Shown here: positions 35,200 through 45,700 of the stretch, in pieces
How the letters are laid out: each line of letters begins with the position of its first letter
Position numbering within the stretch: position 1 is the stretch's first letter
From: Dyadobacter sp. CY345
GTDB lineage: Bacteria > Bacteroidota > Bacteroidia > Cytophagales > Spirosomataceae
DNA length: 64,000 nt
Direction: 5' to 3'
NCBI RefSeq assembly: GCF_021502725.1
Contig: NZ_JAKFFS010000003.1
Coordinates: 496,001-560,000 of the forward strand
Program-made: the position numbers and the translations under genes
Notes under the pieces: model-generated
What the model was told of the DNA's origin: nothing
The model's input: only the letters and a program-made list of their open reading frames with translations
The model's database searches: none

Positions 35200-38100
35200 T
35201 TAGAATTTAACATTAAGTTTTACACCGACGCTTCTGTTCGAAGGAATCTGATATTGTTCAATACCAAGTCCGTCATTACCAACTCCAAAACCTGTTTCCG
35301 GATCGATGTGTGCCACGTTGCTTTTGTGCGTGTAAAGCAATGCAACGTTATGAGCAAAAACAGACAATCCCGCTCCTTTCAACCAGGTGGCTTTGTTCGT
35401 AAGAGAAGCCGGAAGCGAATAGCCAAGTTCGATCTGACGCAGTTTGATAAAGCTTCCGTCTATAATCGCAGTTTCCTTACCACCCCATAAACTCTGGAAA
35501 TAATCTCTCGCGCCGACACGGATATTGTTTGCTTCGCCGTTTTCAAGCATCACTTTTTCGCCTTTCAAAACATCCTGTCCAACGATCAAGCCGTTTTCAC
35601 GAATTCCACCGGCAACAGTCGGTTCCAAAACACCGGATTGAAGTCCGAACCACTGCGTTACGCTAAAGACATCACCACCTTTACGCATATCCAGAAGGAA
35701 ACTCATTCTCAGGTTTTTGTAGGAAAAACTGTTGGTAACACCGCCAACCCAGTCAGGCATTACGTTTCCGACTACTTTCGGAGACGATGTATATTTTGGT
35801 AAACCATCACTTCCGATAATGATCGCATTGGTTGCCTCATCCCGTAAAAATGCATTTCCGCGCATCACACCATAAGCTTGTCCGGGTATTGCGTCAACAG
35901 TTAGGCTCCATGCAGAAGTGATCGTGTAAGCTTCCAGTTTTTGTTTCGTAACCGGATCTTCGTATAACTTGTTAACCTTGCTGCTATTTTTTGCCCAGTT
36001 CACATTCATATCCCAGTTAAAACCTTCCGGTTTGCGGATGATTCCCAGGTTTAACTGTAACTCAACACCTTTATTCTGGATCTCACCAGCGTTCAATTGC
36101 AGTTTTTCAAATCCTGTCGAATTAGAAATGTTGACCTGCATGATCTGGTTGGTAGTAACTTTATCATAATAAGTCGCATCCAGACCTAAGCGGCCATTCA
36201 GGAATTGCAGTTCCGTACCAATTTCAGTACTGTTCGCTTTTTCAGGTTTGAGGTTTAGCGGAGGCAATGTGCTCGAAATGCTGTAAAGCGTTGTTCCGTT
36301 AAATCCGGCAGCGTTTGCGATGTATGGCGCTTGCAGTAAATAAGGCGATCCGCCATTTCCAACACTCGCCCAGCTCGCTCTCAACTTACCGAATCGTAGA
36401 ATATTTGGGTTAATATCCAGCATGTTTGTGAATACCCAGCTTGCACTTGCAGAAGGATAGAAGTAAGACCAGTTGTCGCTCGGCAACGTCGAATTCCAGT
36501 CGTTACGTGCAGTAAGGTCAAGGTAAAGTGATTCTTTGTAACCGAAAGAAGCCTGACCGAAAATACTGTTTGAACGCAACATTGTTGTCCTCATACTGGT
36601 AACCGGGGAACCTTTTGTATTGCTGATTGTGAACAAGTTAGGCACTGTAAGCTGATCTGCTCCCAAAGAACTATTGATCTGCTGGTTGTTTCTATAATTG
36701 GCACCCGCGGTATAGTTCAATGAAAAATCTTTACCAATATTTCCGCCACCTGTCAGGATCATATCCGCGTTAAATTCACTGAGGCTGTACTGCCATTCTT
36801 TAAATTTACCGCCACCCCAGGTTTTGTCTGCCATACTCGTCAACGTCGAATTCGATTTGTTATAAGTAATCTCCTTACGGCGCTCGCTCGACCAGTCTTG
36901 TCCAACTCTTACCATCGCTGTCAGCCAGTCGTGGAACTTGTAAGTCGCGCTTACATTCCCGTACATTCTGTCTTTCTTGCGGCCGTGGGTGCTGTTATAA
37001 ACATTGAAATAAGGATTGTCGTGGAAGTTATTATTCCAGTTATACGGCATTCCATTTGCAAATGTTTTCTCATAATTTGCTTTAAGATCATTCATATCAA
37101 CCTGACGGCCAAACCATCCGCCGATGGATTGCATCGGGTTATTACTGTTGTAACCCTGACCTACCAAATTGTCATTTTCTGTACGGACATAATTGATCAA
37201 AGCGTTGGTTTTTAAACGTTTTGTCAATTGCTGCGTTGTATTTAACTGAATCGTATAACGTTTCTGATCTGTGTTCGGAATTGTTCCTACCTGTTTCTGA
37301 TTACTGAAAGCCAAACGCGTATCGCCATTTTCAGTTGCGTTGGTTACGGCAAGTGAATTGTCGATGGTATAACCTGTTCTAAAAAAATCTTTCACGTTGT
37401 TAGGATGTGATATCCAGGGTGTTGCCGTACGATTTCCATTTGCATCAAGTGGGCTGTTGTATTGCGGAATGTTCAATCCTGCATCCAGACGAGGTCCCCA
37501 GCTTTCATCAACACCGTCGTTTACGCCATTTCCAAGTCCGTCTTTGTAAGAAAAACCAACTTGTTGTGCCCAATCCTGATACGTTGCAGGAGATAAAGAT
37601 TCATTTGCGCCAATGTCTCCCAGCGTAATCGCGCCGGATTGATATTGTTTCCACATATATTCTTCACCATATTTTCCCTGTCCATACTGATTCTGATATT
37701 TCGGAAGGATATATGGTTTCTCCGTTGAAAAACCTCCGGAATATGAAACAGACATTTTATTTCCTGATCCTTTTCCGTTTTTTGTTGTAATCAGAATAAC
37801 ACCATTTGCGGCCTGATAACCATATAAAGCAGCGGCATTCGCACCTTTCAAAACAGACATCGAAGCAATATTGTTTGGGTCGATTTCTGAAATCGCACTA
37901 CCATAATCGACAGAGCCACCAGAGCCAACATCCGTCGAAAAGTTGCTGACAGGTACACCATCGACAACAAATAATGGCTGGTTATTACCGAAAGAGTTAT
38001 TACCTCTAAGCACTATACGCGAGCCCGAACCTACCGCTCCACTTGCGGAGGTAATCTGCACACCGGCCACTTTTCCGGAGAGTGAGTTCAATACATTTTG

Positions 38101-38568
38101 CTCGTTACTTTGAACAAGATCGTTTCCTTTTACTTCCTGGATCGAGTATCCAAGCGATTTTTTCTGTCTTGTCATACCCAAAGCGGTGACGACAACTTCA
38201 TTCAGCTGCTTTAAATCAGACACCAAAATGATATCAAGATTTTTGCGGCCGCTCACCTGAATTTCCTGTGACATGAACCCGATAAAACTTACGACCAGCG
38301 TCCCGTTTTCAGGAACAAGAAGTTTGTATTTCCCGTCTGCGTCTGTGGTTGTTCCATTGTTAGAACTTCCTTTAACCAATACCGAAGCACCCGGAAGTGG
38401 GCTGCCGTCGTCTTTGGAAGTGATGACGCCGGATATTTCGATATCAGCTGTTTTTGAAAATTGTTTGACCGGCGCGGCCCTGACGAAATCCGCCGGAACG
38501 CAGAAAAGCGCAATGAATGCTGCCACGCATATACGCTTTGACAAAATAAAGAAGATAGGTCGTTTCAT
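35200..38568 (-). CDS. SusC/RagA-family TonB-linked outer-membrane receptor
   Basis: This 1122-residue receptor has a signal region (about residues 10-32), a carboxypeptidase-regulatory-like domain (ISGVITSKDDGSPLPGASVLVKG, about 45-120), a plug with VVTALGMTRQKKSLGYSIQEVKG, VDGVPVSN and ILITTKNGKGSG, and a beta-barrel ending GVKLNVKF. It forms a pair with the SusD-like gene seven bases downstream. No sigma or anti-sigma gene accompanies it. A near-perfect 20-bp palindrome lies 52-71 bases upstream of the ATG, and an AraC-type regulator gene begins the next unit to the right. Confidence 0.95.
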   Translation of the reverse strand: MKRPIFFILSKRICVAAFIALFCVPADFVRAAPVKQFSKTADIEISGVITSKDDGSPLPGASVLVKGSSNNGTTTDADGKYKLLVPENGTLVVSFIGFMSQEIQVSGRKNLDIILVSDLKQLNEVVVTALGMTRQKKSLGYSIQEVKGNDLVQSNEQNVLNSLSGKVAGVQITSASGAVGSGSRIVLRGNNSFGNNQPLFVVDGVPVSNFSTDVGSGGSVDYGSAISEIDPNNIASMSVLKGANAAALYGYQAANGVILITTKNGKGSGNKMSVSYSGGFSTEKPYILPKYQNQYGQGKYGEEYMWKQYQSGAITLGDIGANESLSPATYQDWAQQVGFSYKDGLGNGVNDGVDESWGPRLDAGLNIPQYNSPLDANGNRTATPWISHPNNVKDFFRTGYTIDNSLAVTNATENGDTRLAFSNQKQVGTIPNTDQKRYTIQLNTTQQLTKRLKTNALINYVRTENDNLVGQGYNSNNPMQSIGGWFGRQVDMNDLKANYEKTFANGMPYNWNNNFHDNPYFNVYNSTHGRKKDRMYGNVSATYKFHDWLTAMVRVGQDWSSERRKEITYNKSNSTLTSMADKTWGGGKFKEWQYSLSEFNADMILTGGGNIGKDFSLNYTAGANYRNNQQINSSLGADQLTVPNLFTISNTKGSPVTSMRTTMLRSNSIFGQASFGYKESLYLDLTARNDWNSTLPSDNWSYFYPSASASWVFTNMLDINPNILRFGKLRASWASVGNGGSPYLLQAPYIANAAGFNGTTLYSISSTLPPLNLKPEKANSTEIGTELQFLNGRLGLDATYYDKVTTNQIMQVNISNSTGFEKLQLNAGEIQNKGVELQLNLGIIRKPEGFNWDMNVNWAKNSSKVNKLYEDPVTKQKLEAYTITSAWSLTVDAIPGQAYGVMRGNAFLRDEATNAIIIGSDGLPKYTSSPKVVGNVMPDWVGGVTNSFSYKNLRMSFLLDMRKGGDVFSVTQWFGLQSGVLEPTVAGGIRENGLIVGQDVLKGEKVMLENGEANNIRVGARDYFQSLWGGKETAIIDGSFIKLRQIELGYSLPASLTNKATWLKGAGLSVFAHNVALLYTHKSNVAHIDPETGFGVGNDGLGIEQYQIPSNRSVGVKLNVKF

Positions 38569-39047
38569 ACTTGTAGATAGGTTGTAAGAAATTAGGTTCC
38601 TTGGGCAACAGCAATTCTTCCGGCGAAATATTTCACCGGCATTGGCATTTCCAGAGAATGGAAGATGTCAGGGAGTCGAAACCGTGATTAGTTCACTAAA
38701 TAAATGACAACAGTAGCTCGTATTGTTCATGCATATCGTGTTAGGTAAATGACTGTAATTAATGAGTGTAAAATTACCTGCTACGTTTTGCAAATTATTC
38801 GTCTTAATTGCCGGATAGTTTACCAATATTAACTTAGTGTTAGAATTAATTTTGCGTTATGTGTATTATGTAGTGATTTATATGGAATATTTAAAAAGGA
38901 GGCAAATTTAAACTCGTGGATTGAGGTATTGTATATTTGATTTGCTTACTGTAAACTTTCGGAAAATGATAAATGTCCAGACAATCAGCTAGTTGTCGGG
39001 CGTATAGCCTTTCTGTACTTTGGAATTTTATCCAGTGAAATACTTAA
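38569..39047. other. 479-bp intergenic region upstream of the second susC
   Basis: It contains no credible gene. Next to susC it holds the palindrome at 38620-38639 and a TTCCAGAGAATGGAA inverted repeat just beyond it. The remainder (38700-39000) is AT-rich and probably contains the susC promoter and the 3' flank of the AraC gene. I found no terminator hairpin for the AraC gene. Confidence 0.55.
38620..38639. promoter_or_regulatory. 20-bp near-palindrome upstream of susC, candidate operator
   Basis: CCGGCGAAATATTTCACCGG is symmetric at 18 of 20 positions (only the C/A pair at positions 5 and 16 fails). It lies 52-71 bases before the susC start, where an operator or the base of a leader hairpin would be expected. 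Confidence 0.5.
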
Positions 39048-39926
39048 TTATAGCAGCTTTTTGAAAAAATCACGGTGATATTCGCGTGGAGATTTTCCGA
39101 CTGTTTTCTTAAAAACACGGTTGAAATTAGTTACGTTGTCGAAGCCGGTTTGATACGAAACATCGGAAATGCTATCAAATTTTCCGGATACCACAATCTT
39201 ACACGCTTCATTTACACGGACTTCATTCAAAAAACTTACAAAGGTTTTGTCTGTATGTTTTTTGAAATAACGGCAAAAAGCCTGAGGTGTCAGATTTGCA
39301 ATGGAGGCAATTTCACTAAGTGTGATATGGTTTTTGTAATTACCAATCACATACTGGAAAATCTGGTCCATCCGGATTCCCTCCACATCAGAAATGATTT
39401 GCTCGTTATTATTTGTTGATAGTGGTTTCAGGTTTTTCAGTGTAGAAAAGGATTGGAGCAAATTGATAAAAGTCGAAATCCGAAGACTGTCCGAACTGTT
39501 CATAATTTCAGTCATCGTTTTCTTGACCATATCGTAAGAACTTTCGGGGAGCTGCAACCCATTGTGAACACCTTCGACAAATTTTCTGATGACGGCCATT
39601 TCCGGAAGTCTCAAAATGTTTTGAAAAAGATGTGCAGGATTGAAGAAGAAAGAGATTTCGTGAACACTTTTGTTTTGTTCAGGATCGTAATAAATATCAT
39701 CGCTTTTGAAAACATGCGACTGGTTCGCTCCGATAATATAAACATCCCCGCTTTTAAAACGTTGCATGTAATTTCCGGCGATAAGCATTCCTTCCCCCGA
39801 TTTAATCCAGGTGATCTGAATTTCAGGATGTCGGTGCAGGTGATTGTAGAAATGCGGTATAATATTATCCTGAACTACAATCGTGCTTTCCTTAGCAACG
39901 GGTATAGTGAACTGAACTACTTTCAT
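39048..39926 (-). CDS. AraC-family transcriptional regulator
   Basis: This 292-residue protein has an N-terminal cupin-like sensor domain (H-R-H-P-E-I-Q-I near residue 33, IKSGEGMLIAGNYMQRFKSGDVYIIGANQSHVF) and a C-terminal double helix-turn-helix domain (ITLSEIASIANLTPQAFCRYF and ISDVSYQTGFDNVTNFNRVFK). It lies between two susCD loci that are transcribed in the same direction and may control either one. It resembles the other AraC protein in this window (55579-56439) over both domains, so the two are paralogues. No operator could be identified for it. Confidence 0.92.
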   Translation of the reverse strand: MKVVQFTIPVAKESTIVVQDNIIPHFYNHLHRHPEIQITWIKSGEGMLIAGNYMQRFKSGDVYIIGANQSHVFKSDDIYYDPEQNKSVHEISFFFNPAHLFQNILRLPEMAVIRKFVEGVHNGLQLPESSYDMVKKTMTEIMNSSDSLRISTFINLLQSFSTLKNLKPLSTNNNEQIISDVEGIRMDQIFQYVIGNYKNHITLSEIASIANLTPQAFCRYFKKHTDKTFVSFLNEVRVNEACKIVVSGKFDSISDVSYQTGFDNVTNFNRVFKKTVGKSPREYHRDFFKKLL

Positions 39927-40085
39927 CGGGTAGATAATTTAGCAGGCAATTGATGTCGATATGCTAACATACCAGTTTCGGAATTAAAAAACACGAAAAA
40001 TGGTCGGAAATTATCTGGAAAATTTATTGTTCAGGCTATTATAGGTTAAAATAAGTTTGTTATTGCATTTTGATAAGATAAAAAA

Positions 40086-40118
40086 ACTGCGAAGTATAGA
40101 AGAACTATTCTTCGCAGT
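40086..40118 (-). terminator. Rho-independent terminator of the third susCD operon
   Basis: ACTGCGAAG (40086-40094) pairs with CTTCGCAGT (40110-40118), and an inner ATAG/CTAT extension leaves a 5-base loop. On the minus strand a TTTTTT tract follows. It lies 23 bases past the DUF3823 stop. Confidence 0.88.
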
Positions 40119-40141
40119 CAACATCATTCGAAAACAGGAAA

Positions 40142-40822
40142 TTATCTCAGCGCTATTTTTTGAGGCGCACCAAAAATCATTTCACCAACACCGGCCGTTT
40201 TAACACCTATCCGGACAAAAACATATTCTCGGCTTGCGAGTGCGGTAGACAGACTGGCCGTCAATGTTACCGGTTTGGTAACGTCGGTCAAATCTGCTGC
40301 AACTTTCTGTGCATTTCCTACATTGTTGTTGGCGTCCACAATGGTTGTGGTTCCAACATAAAGGTTAACACGTTCAATTTGACGGCTGGTATCAATTTGT
40401 TGTAAATTAAAAGTGGCCGAAACCGCTTGTTCTCCTTTTTGATAGGTATCATTTCTGATGACAAAATAAGGCGTAACCGGCACGTCGAGTTCAAGTGAGC
40501 CATTCACTTGAACGTCAATTGAATCGGTATTATCGATCCAGGGACCGTTGCCACGCAATCTTACAAGTTTATAATTTCCGTCAAACAGACTGGCTGAAAA
40601 TGTTCCATCCTGGTTTACATAAACCGGAATTTTCGTGAACAACTGATATCCGCGTTGCCAAATTTCCAGCTGAACGCCGTTTGATCTAACGCCAATTAGT
40701 TGTCCGTCATGAACAATTCTGCCCTTTAAAACAGATTTCGGCTGCTGATAATTATCTTTTTCGCATCCTGAAAGTATGACTGCCGAAGCCATCATGAAAA
40801 ATGCTATTAGTGTCGTTTTCAT
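40142..40822 (-). CDS. DUF3823-family lipoprotein accompanying SusC/SusD
   Basis: This 226-residue lipoprotein has the signal MKTTLIAFFMMASAVILSGC, with Cys20, and a beta-sandwich body (LKGRIVHDGQLIGVRSNGVQLEIWQRGYQ, then a second Ig-like half from about residue 110). DUF3823 proteins are found next to susC/susD in Bacteroidetes and are taken as extra surface-exposed glycan-binding components. It starts 5 bases after susD, on the same strand, so it is the third gene of the operon. It has no catalytic motif that I can see. Confidence 0.85.
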   Translation of the reverse strand: MKTTLIAFFMMASAVILSGCEKDNYQQPKSVLKGRIVHDGQLIGVRSNGVQLEIWQRGYQLFTKIPVYVNQDGTFSASLFDGNYKLVRLRGNGPWIDNTDSIDVQVNGSLELDVPVTPYFVIRNDTYQKGEQAVSATFNLQQIDTSRQIERVNLYVGTTTIVDANNNVGNAQKVAADLTDVTKPVTLTASLSTALASREYVFVRIGVKTAGVGEMIFGAPQKIALR

Positions 40823-40827
40823 ATCTT

Positions 40828-42714
40828 TTAATGGAATGGATTACGGACGATTTTTGGATTATTGTCTATAACAAGCTGCTCGATAGAGGAATAATAATTC
40901 CCCATCTGGAAAAAGCGTGGCGCGCGGAAACGTGGTGCGACTAGTTTATCGAATACGTATTTTCCATGAGTAGGATGCCCCGGACGAACAACGCGGTATG
41001 GATAAAGTGCATAAATAACGGCATCCGGATTGGAAGCATTACCGTTCCAAACCTCATGCGCAATCCGCCAGCGTTTTAAATCCCACACGCGATGATCTTC
41101 AAAAGCCAGTTCAACGCGACGTTCGTTTTGAAGTTTTTCTATTGAAAGTGTTTTCAAACTATTTGCGCCAAAACCAGCTCTTTCACGAACAACATTTACA
41201 TATTTCAAAGCATCAGCCGTTTTGCCCAATTCCAATGCAGCTTCACTTGCATTCAGGTAAATTTCACCCAAACGGAAGCGTACCCACCACATATCGCTAC
41301 GAATACCACGTGTACTGGACATGGCTGTCTGGTCAACATATTTTCTCAGATAAAAACCGGAATTAGTAACTTCTGTCTGCGAACGCTGCGGTCCGGAAGA
41401 GCCTGTCAGCAAACCGCCATCTTCGTAAGTTGAACCGAGTGTATTAGACTCAACATTCTGGAAGCTGTTTGTCGATGCGTTCCATAACTTAACACCAGCC
41501 TGAATCTGTACAGGAGTTCCCCGGAATGACGTTCCCGGATAAATTACAGTACCGTAAAGACGGGCATCTTTATTTGCAAAAATATCCTGAAGATTGTCGT
41601 AATAAACATAATCAGAACCACCGGCATTTCTGGTACGCAGCTCACCCGAAGTTCCGTCCAGATATTCATAGTCTTCAACCAGATTAAGCGATGGCGTTAT
41701 GGAAGAGGATGAAAGATTATCTTCCCGAACATTTCTGGCGATATTGTCATACGTAAACCCATGTCTTTTGTCTTTGCTCGTTAAAAAGTCCTGCGCCAGA
41801 ATTATTTCCTGATTAGCAGATTTTTTAGTGACGGCCTCATAAAAATTTTCACCCAGATTAGGGTTCGTTTTATAAAGCTGATAATTTCCGCTGGCAATAA
41901 TTTCCTCCGAAGCGGCTAGTGATTTTGTATAATAATCATTTGCTTTTGATGCAGGAATACCCACCTCACCACCAGGCGTTGAGATTGGCGAAGCCATTTT
42001 GTTATTGTATTTTGCAATGGATGCCGCATATAACATAGCGCGACTTTTTAGCGCCATGGCAGTGAATTTATTTGCTCGCGTGTTACTTCCGGTATTACCA
42101 AGTTGTTCTTTTACTGCATCTAGCTCGGATGCAATAAAATCATAAACTTCCTCTTCTTTGTTTCTCGGCTGCTGTAGATAGGAAGGGTCTCCGTTGTAAT
42201 CGTAAATCAATTGTTTGGTAACAATTGGGACGCCGCCCATCCTTTTTACAAGATCGAAATATACAAAAGCACGTAAAAAACGAAGTTCAGCAGAAAATTG
42301 CGTTTTTTGAGTTGCTGAAAGTTTTGTACTAAATTTTTCGATGTTTTCAAGCGCAAGATTTATATCTCGAACAAGACCATAATCCCAGTAACGCCAGCGG
42401 TTGAATCCATAGGAAATGATATTATTTCTTGCGTCATCGTTATTGGACCACATCGCTTCGTCGTATGCGGCAAAGTCTTGCCAGCCTTCTTTGATAGGAA
42501 TCGCCTGATCAGTTGTTGATCCATGATTCAAGTCAGTGTGATGCGGCAAACGATCATAATAATTGGCCAGCAAACCAGTGATCAGTTTCGGGTCATTCCA
42601 TATCTGATCTTCAAGAATTAAATTTTGCGGCTCCCTGTCCAGCCAGTTCTCAGCGCATCCTGAAAGGAAAAAAAGCAGGAGAACGAATGATGTATATTTT
42701 GATAAGGTTTTCAT
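40828..42714 (-). CDS. SusD/RagB-family nutrient-binding outer-membrane lipoprotein
   Basis: This 628-residue SusD homologue has a lipoprotein signal ending FFLSGC (Cys20) followed by AENWLDREPQNLILEDQIW. It shows the family helix SAELRFLRAFVYFDLVKRMGGVPIV and the C-terminal ERRVELAFEDHRVWDLKRWR block. It is longer than the first SusD in the window, as in branch members that handle complex plant or host glycans. The ATG at 42714 is chosen; the open frame upstream begins inside susC and is unlikely. The gap to the susC stop is 10 bases and to the DUF3823 gene 5 bases. Confidence 0.95.
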   Translation of the reverse strand: MKTLSKYTSFVLLLFFLSGCAENWLDREPQNLILEDQIWNDPKLITGLLANYYDRLPHHTDLNHGSTTDQAIPIKEGWQDFAAYDEAMWSNNDDARNNIISYGFNRWRYWDYGLVRDINLALENIEKFSTKLSATQKTQFSAELRFLRAFVYFDLVKRMGGVPIVTKQLIYDYNGDPSYLQQPRNKEEEVYDFIASELDAVKEQLGNTGSNTRANKFTAMALKSRAMLYAASIAKYNNKMASPISTPGGEVGIPASKANDYYTKSLAASEEIIASGNYQLYKTNPNLGENFYEAVTKKSANQEIILAQDFLTSKDKRHGFTYDNIARNVREDNLSSSSITPSLNLVEDYEYLDGTSGELRTRNAGGSDYVYYDNLQDIFANKDARLYGTVIYPGTSFRGTPVQIQAGVKLWNASTNSFQNVESNTLGSTYEDGGLLTGSSGPQRSQTEVTNSGFYLRKYVDQTAMSSTRGIRSDMWWVRFRLGEIYLNASEAALELGKTADALKYVNVVRERAGFGANSLKTLSIEKLQNERRVELAFEDHRVWDLKRWRIAHEVWNGNASNPDAVIYALYPYRVVRPGHPTHGKYVFDKLVAPRFRAPRFFQMGNYYSSIEQLVIDNNPKIVRNPFH

Positions 42715-42724
42715 GGTAATCAGA

Positions 42725-45700
42725 TTAAAAAGTAAGATTGAAACCAACATTCAACAAGCGCTGCTGAGGATATACCAAAGCATTTCCGGATGAAATTTCA
42801 GGGTCGATTTCGTATTTTTTTACGTTGTCGAGGGAGAATAAATTGGTTGCATTTACGTAAAGGCGAAGGCCCGACAACCCAATTTTTTTGGCAAGTTTCT
42901 GGTCGAAATTATATCCAAATTCTATGTTCCGAAGACGGATATAACGCACGTTCGTAATCCAGAAATCACTCTTACGGAAGTTAACGTGGCTAGTATTGTC
43001 TTTGCGTAAAGCCGGATAAGTTCCCGGAATCCATTTGCTGTTAGGGTCAAACGGATCTTCACGATGCCAGCGGTCTTCGAGCATGAAATGCGGAGAAGTT
43101 CCGTTGTTTTGGTAGGGTATTTTCAATTCCCAGTTTCTCTGAAAGCTTTGCATGGACGCACCGGCAAAGTCGAAAAACAGCGAGAATCCTTTATAAGCCA
43201 GACTTCCGTTAAAGGCAAAACTCAAATATGGATTCGCTCCTTCGGCATATCCGATCGGCCTTTCATCCAACTCGTTAATAATACCATCGCCGTTAACGTC
43301 TTTGTAAATGAAATCGCCCGGTAATTGTGACCTGTTTCCTTGTCCATCGTTGTCAATCGTGTGGCTCTCAATTTCCTCCTGTGACTGAAACTGGCCTTCT
43401 ACCTGATAACCCCAGTTGATATCTCCCCAACGGTCAACAAATGAATTACGATACTCATTGTAGGAATTTCCAAAACGCGGTTTGTAGAAATCCAGATCTT
43501 TCCGGCGGGATAAAGTTGCGTTGGCACTGAAAGTGTAATCAATTTGTCCTAATGAACTTTTATAAGTCAACACAGCTTCAATTCCCTTATTGACGTCGGA
43601 ATTCAGGTTTTCATTCGGTAAGGTGTATCCAACTTCTGATGGAAGCAAAACGTCATAACGTGCAGCTGGCAAGCCTTCGCGTTTGCGTTGGAAGACATCA
43701 ACCTGACCATTTAACTTTCCACCCATAAAACCAAAGTCAATCCCGAAATTGGTTGAAACATTGGTAATCCAGGATAACGTGGTAATTGGCAATCCTCGTG
43801 GACGAACGCCGATGTTGTATGTTCCGTCAAATATTGCGCTTCCCTGAAGAAAGTTGTACCCCGGCAAATAGCTAAACGGAGCAACAATAAAATTGTCATT
43901 GGCAAGACGGTCACTACCAGTCCGCCCATAGGAAGCACGGATTTTTAGGTTGCTGAAAACATTTTCCAGTTTTCCTTTGAAGAAATTCTCTTCTGAAATA
44001 CGCCAGCCGGCAGAAACTCCGGGGAAGAATCCGAAACGTTTTCCGGGCGCATATAAAAATGATCCATCATAACGACCTACTGCTTCAACAAGGTATTTTT
44101 GTTTGAAAGCATAATTTACCCGGCCGATATAACCTGCCCGAGCTTCTGTGCTCCATTCGTCCAAAAGATAATCCTGGTTGGCGAATGACATTAAAGGAAT
44201 GTAATTATTTGGCGGTACTGTGTGAACGATCATGTAGGTATTTACATTATCCGACTGCTCATAAGCACCGACCGCTGAGATTTCATGATCACCAAAAGTC
44301 TTGTTATAGCTTAGCTGAAATTGTGCAAAACGGTCAACGATATTACGCTTGCGCCGCTCTCTCCACGGATTCTGGTTTCCACCACCGACCACGACGTCGT
44401 AAGTATCTTTTTCGGCGTTATAAGTGTAGGCGTCATAAGTGTATTCAAAACCGTCGAAGTCGAAATTTGTAAAACCATAGGAGTACGTACCTTTGGCTTT
44501 TAAACCAAAACCGAAATCGTATTCTGCGAAAAAGTTGCCTTTTACAACGCGCGTTAATTCATCAATATATCCTGTAATTTCCTTTGTGTAAGTGGCGGGG
44601 TTTACGTTAACATTATGCGTTTGATTGATATAATTCGGATTATCATTTGCATAAGGACGTTCAGTAGGCCACATCGTAAAAATACTTAGGAACGGGTTGA
44701 AATAATCGTCAAGACCCGGAACTCCGACCTGCGATCTATTTTCAATACGACCATTGATCTGCGTTCCGACTTTCAGTTTTTTAGTAATATGTGCCTCGAT
44801 ATTCGCCTGAATATTGGTTCTTTTAAATTTATAATCTTTGATTAAAGCATCCTGGTTCAGTTGTCCGAAAGAGAGATAATAATTGACTCTTTCTGTTCCG
44901 CCTGATACGTTTGCATTTCCATAATATTGCGGAACATTCGGACGCATGACCATTTTGTAATAGTCAAAACTCTGGAATCCTTTTTCTGTTCCGGTTTTCC
45001 ACTTTGCCAGTTCTTCCGGCGTGATCGAAGGCGTGCGGCCCTGATTCACGTCCGATTCGACCAACCCGCGCATATGCTGATAAGCATTGGCTGGTTTTGG
45101 ATACCTGGTAAAATTTTGTAATCCGTAATAACCCGAAAGATTGATTTTTGCAGGTCCGTCGCCAGCTTTCCCCCTTTTTGTCGTAACAAGAATTACGCCG
45201 TTTGCTGCCCGTAAACCATAAATGGCGGCGGAGGCATCTTTCAGAATTGAAATACTTTCAATGTCATTTTGACCTAAATTGTTGAAGTTGGTCGCGTCTG
45301 AAGGAATCCCGTCAATTACGTAAAGTGGCGTTCCCATGTTACGGATCTGGATGGAAGTAGAATTTCCCGGACGAGCATCTGCCTTCCGTGCGGTGATTCC
45401 CTGTACCCGCCCAACCAGCGCGTCAGATGTTCCGATCGAAGGCGTCCGGATCAGGTCTTTTGCCTGGATATTGCTCACGGCACCCGTAACCGTCGCAGCG
45501 GACTGTGTTCCATAACCAACCACAATTACTTCCCGAAGTTCCTCATTGCTCGGAACCATTGTAACCTTAATTGTCGATTGATTCCCTATGGCAACATCCT
45601 GAGATGTGTATCCAATAAAAGAAAAAGTAAGCGTCTGGGCGTCGTTGGGAATATTCAAAACGAAGGCTCCGTCAGCACCACTGCTTGTTCCGATTGAGGT

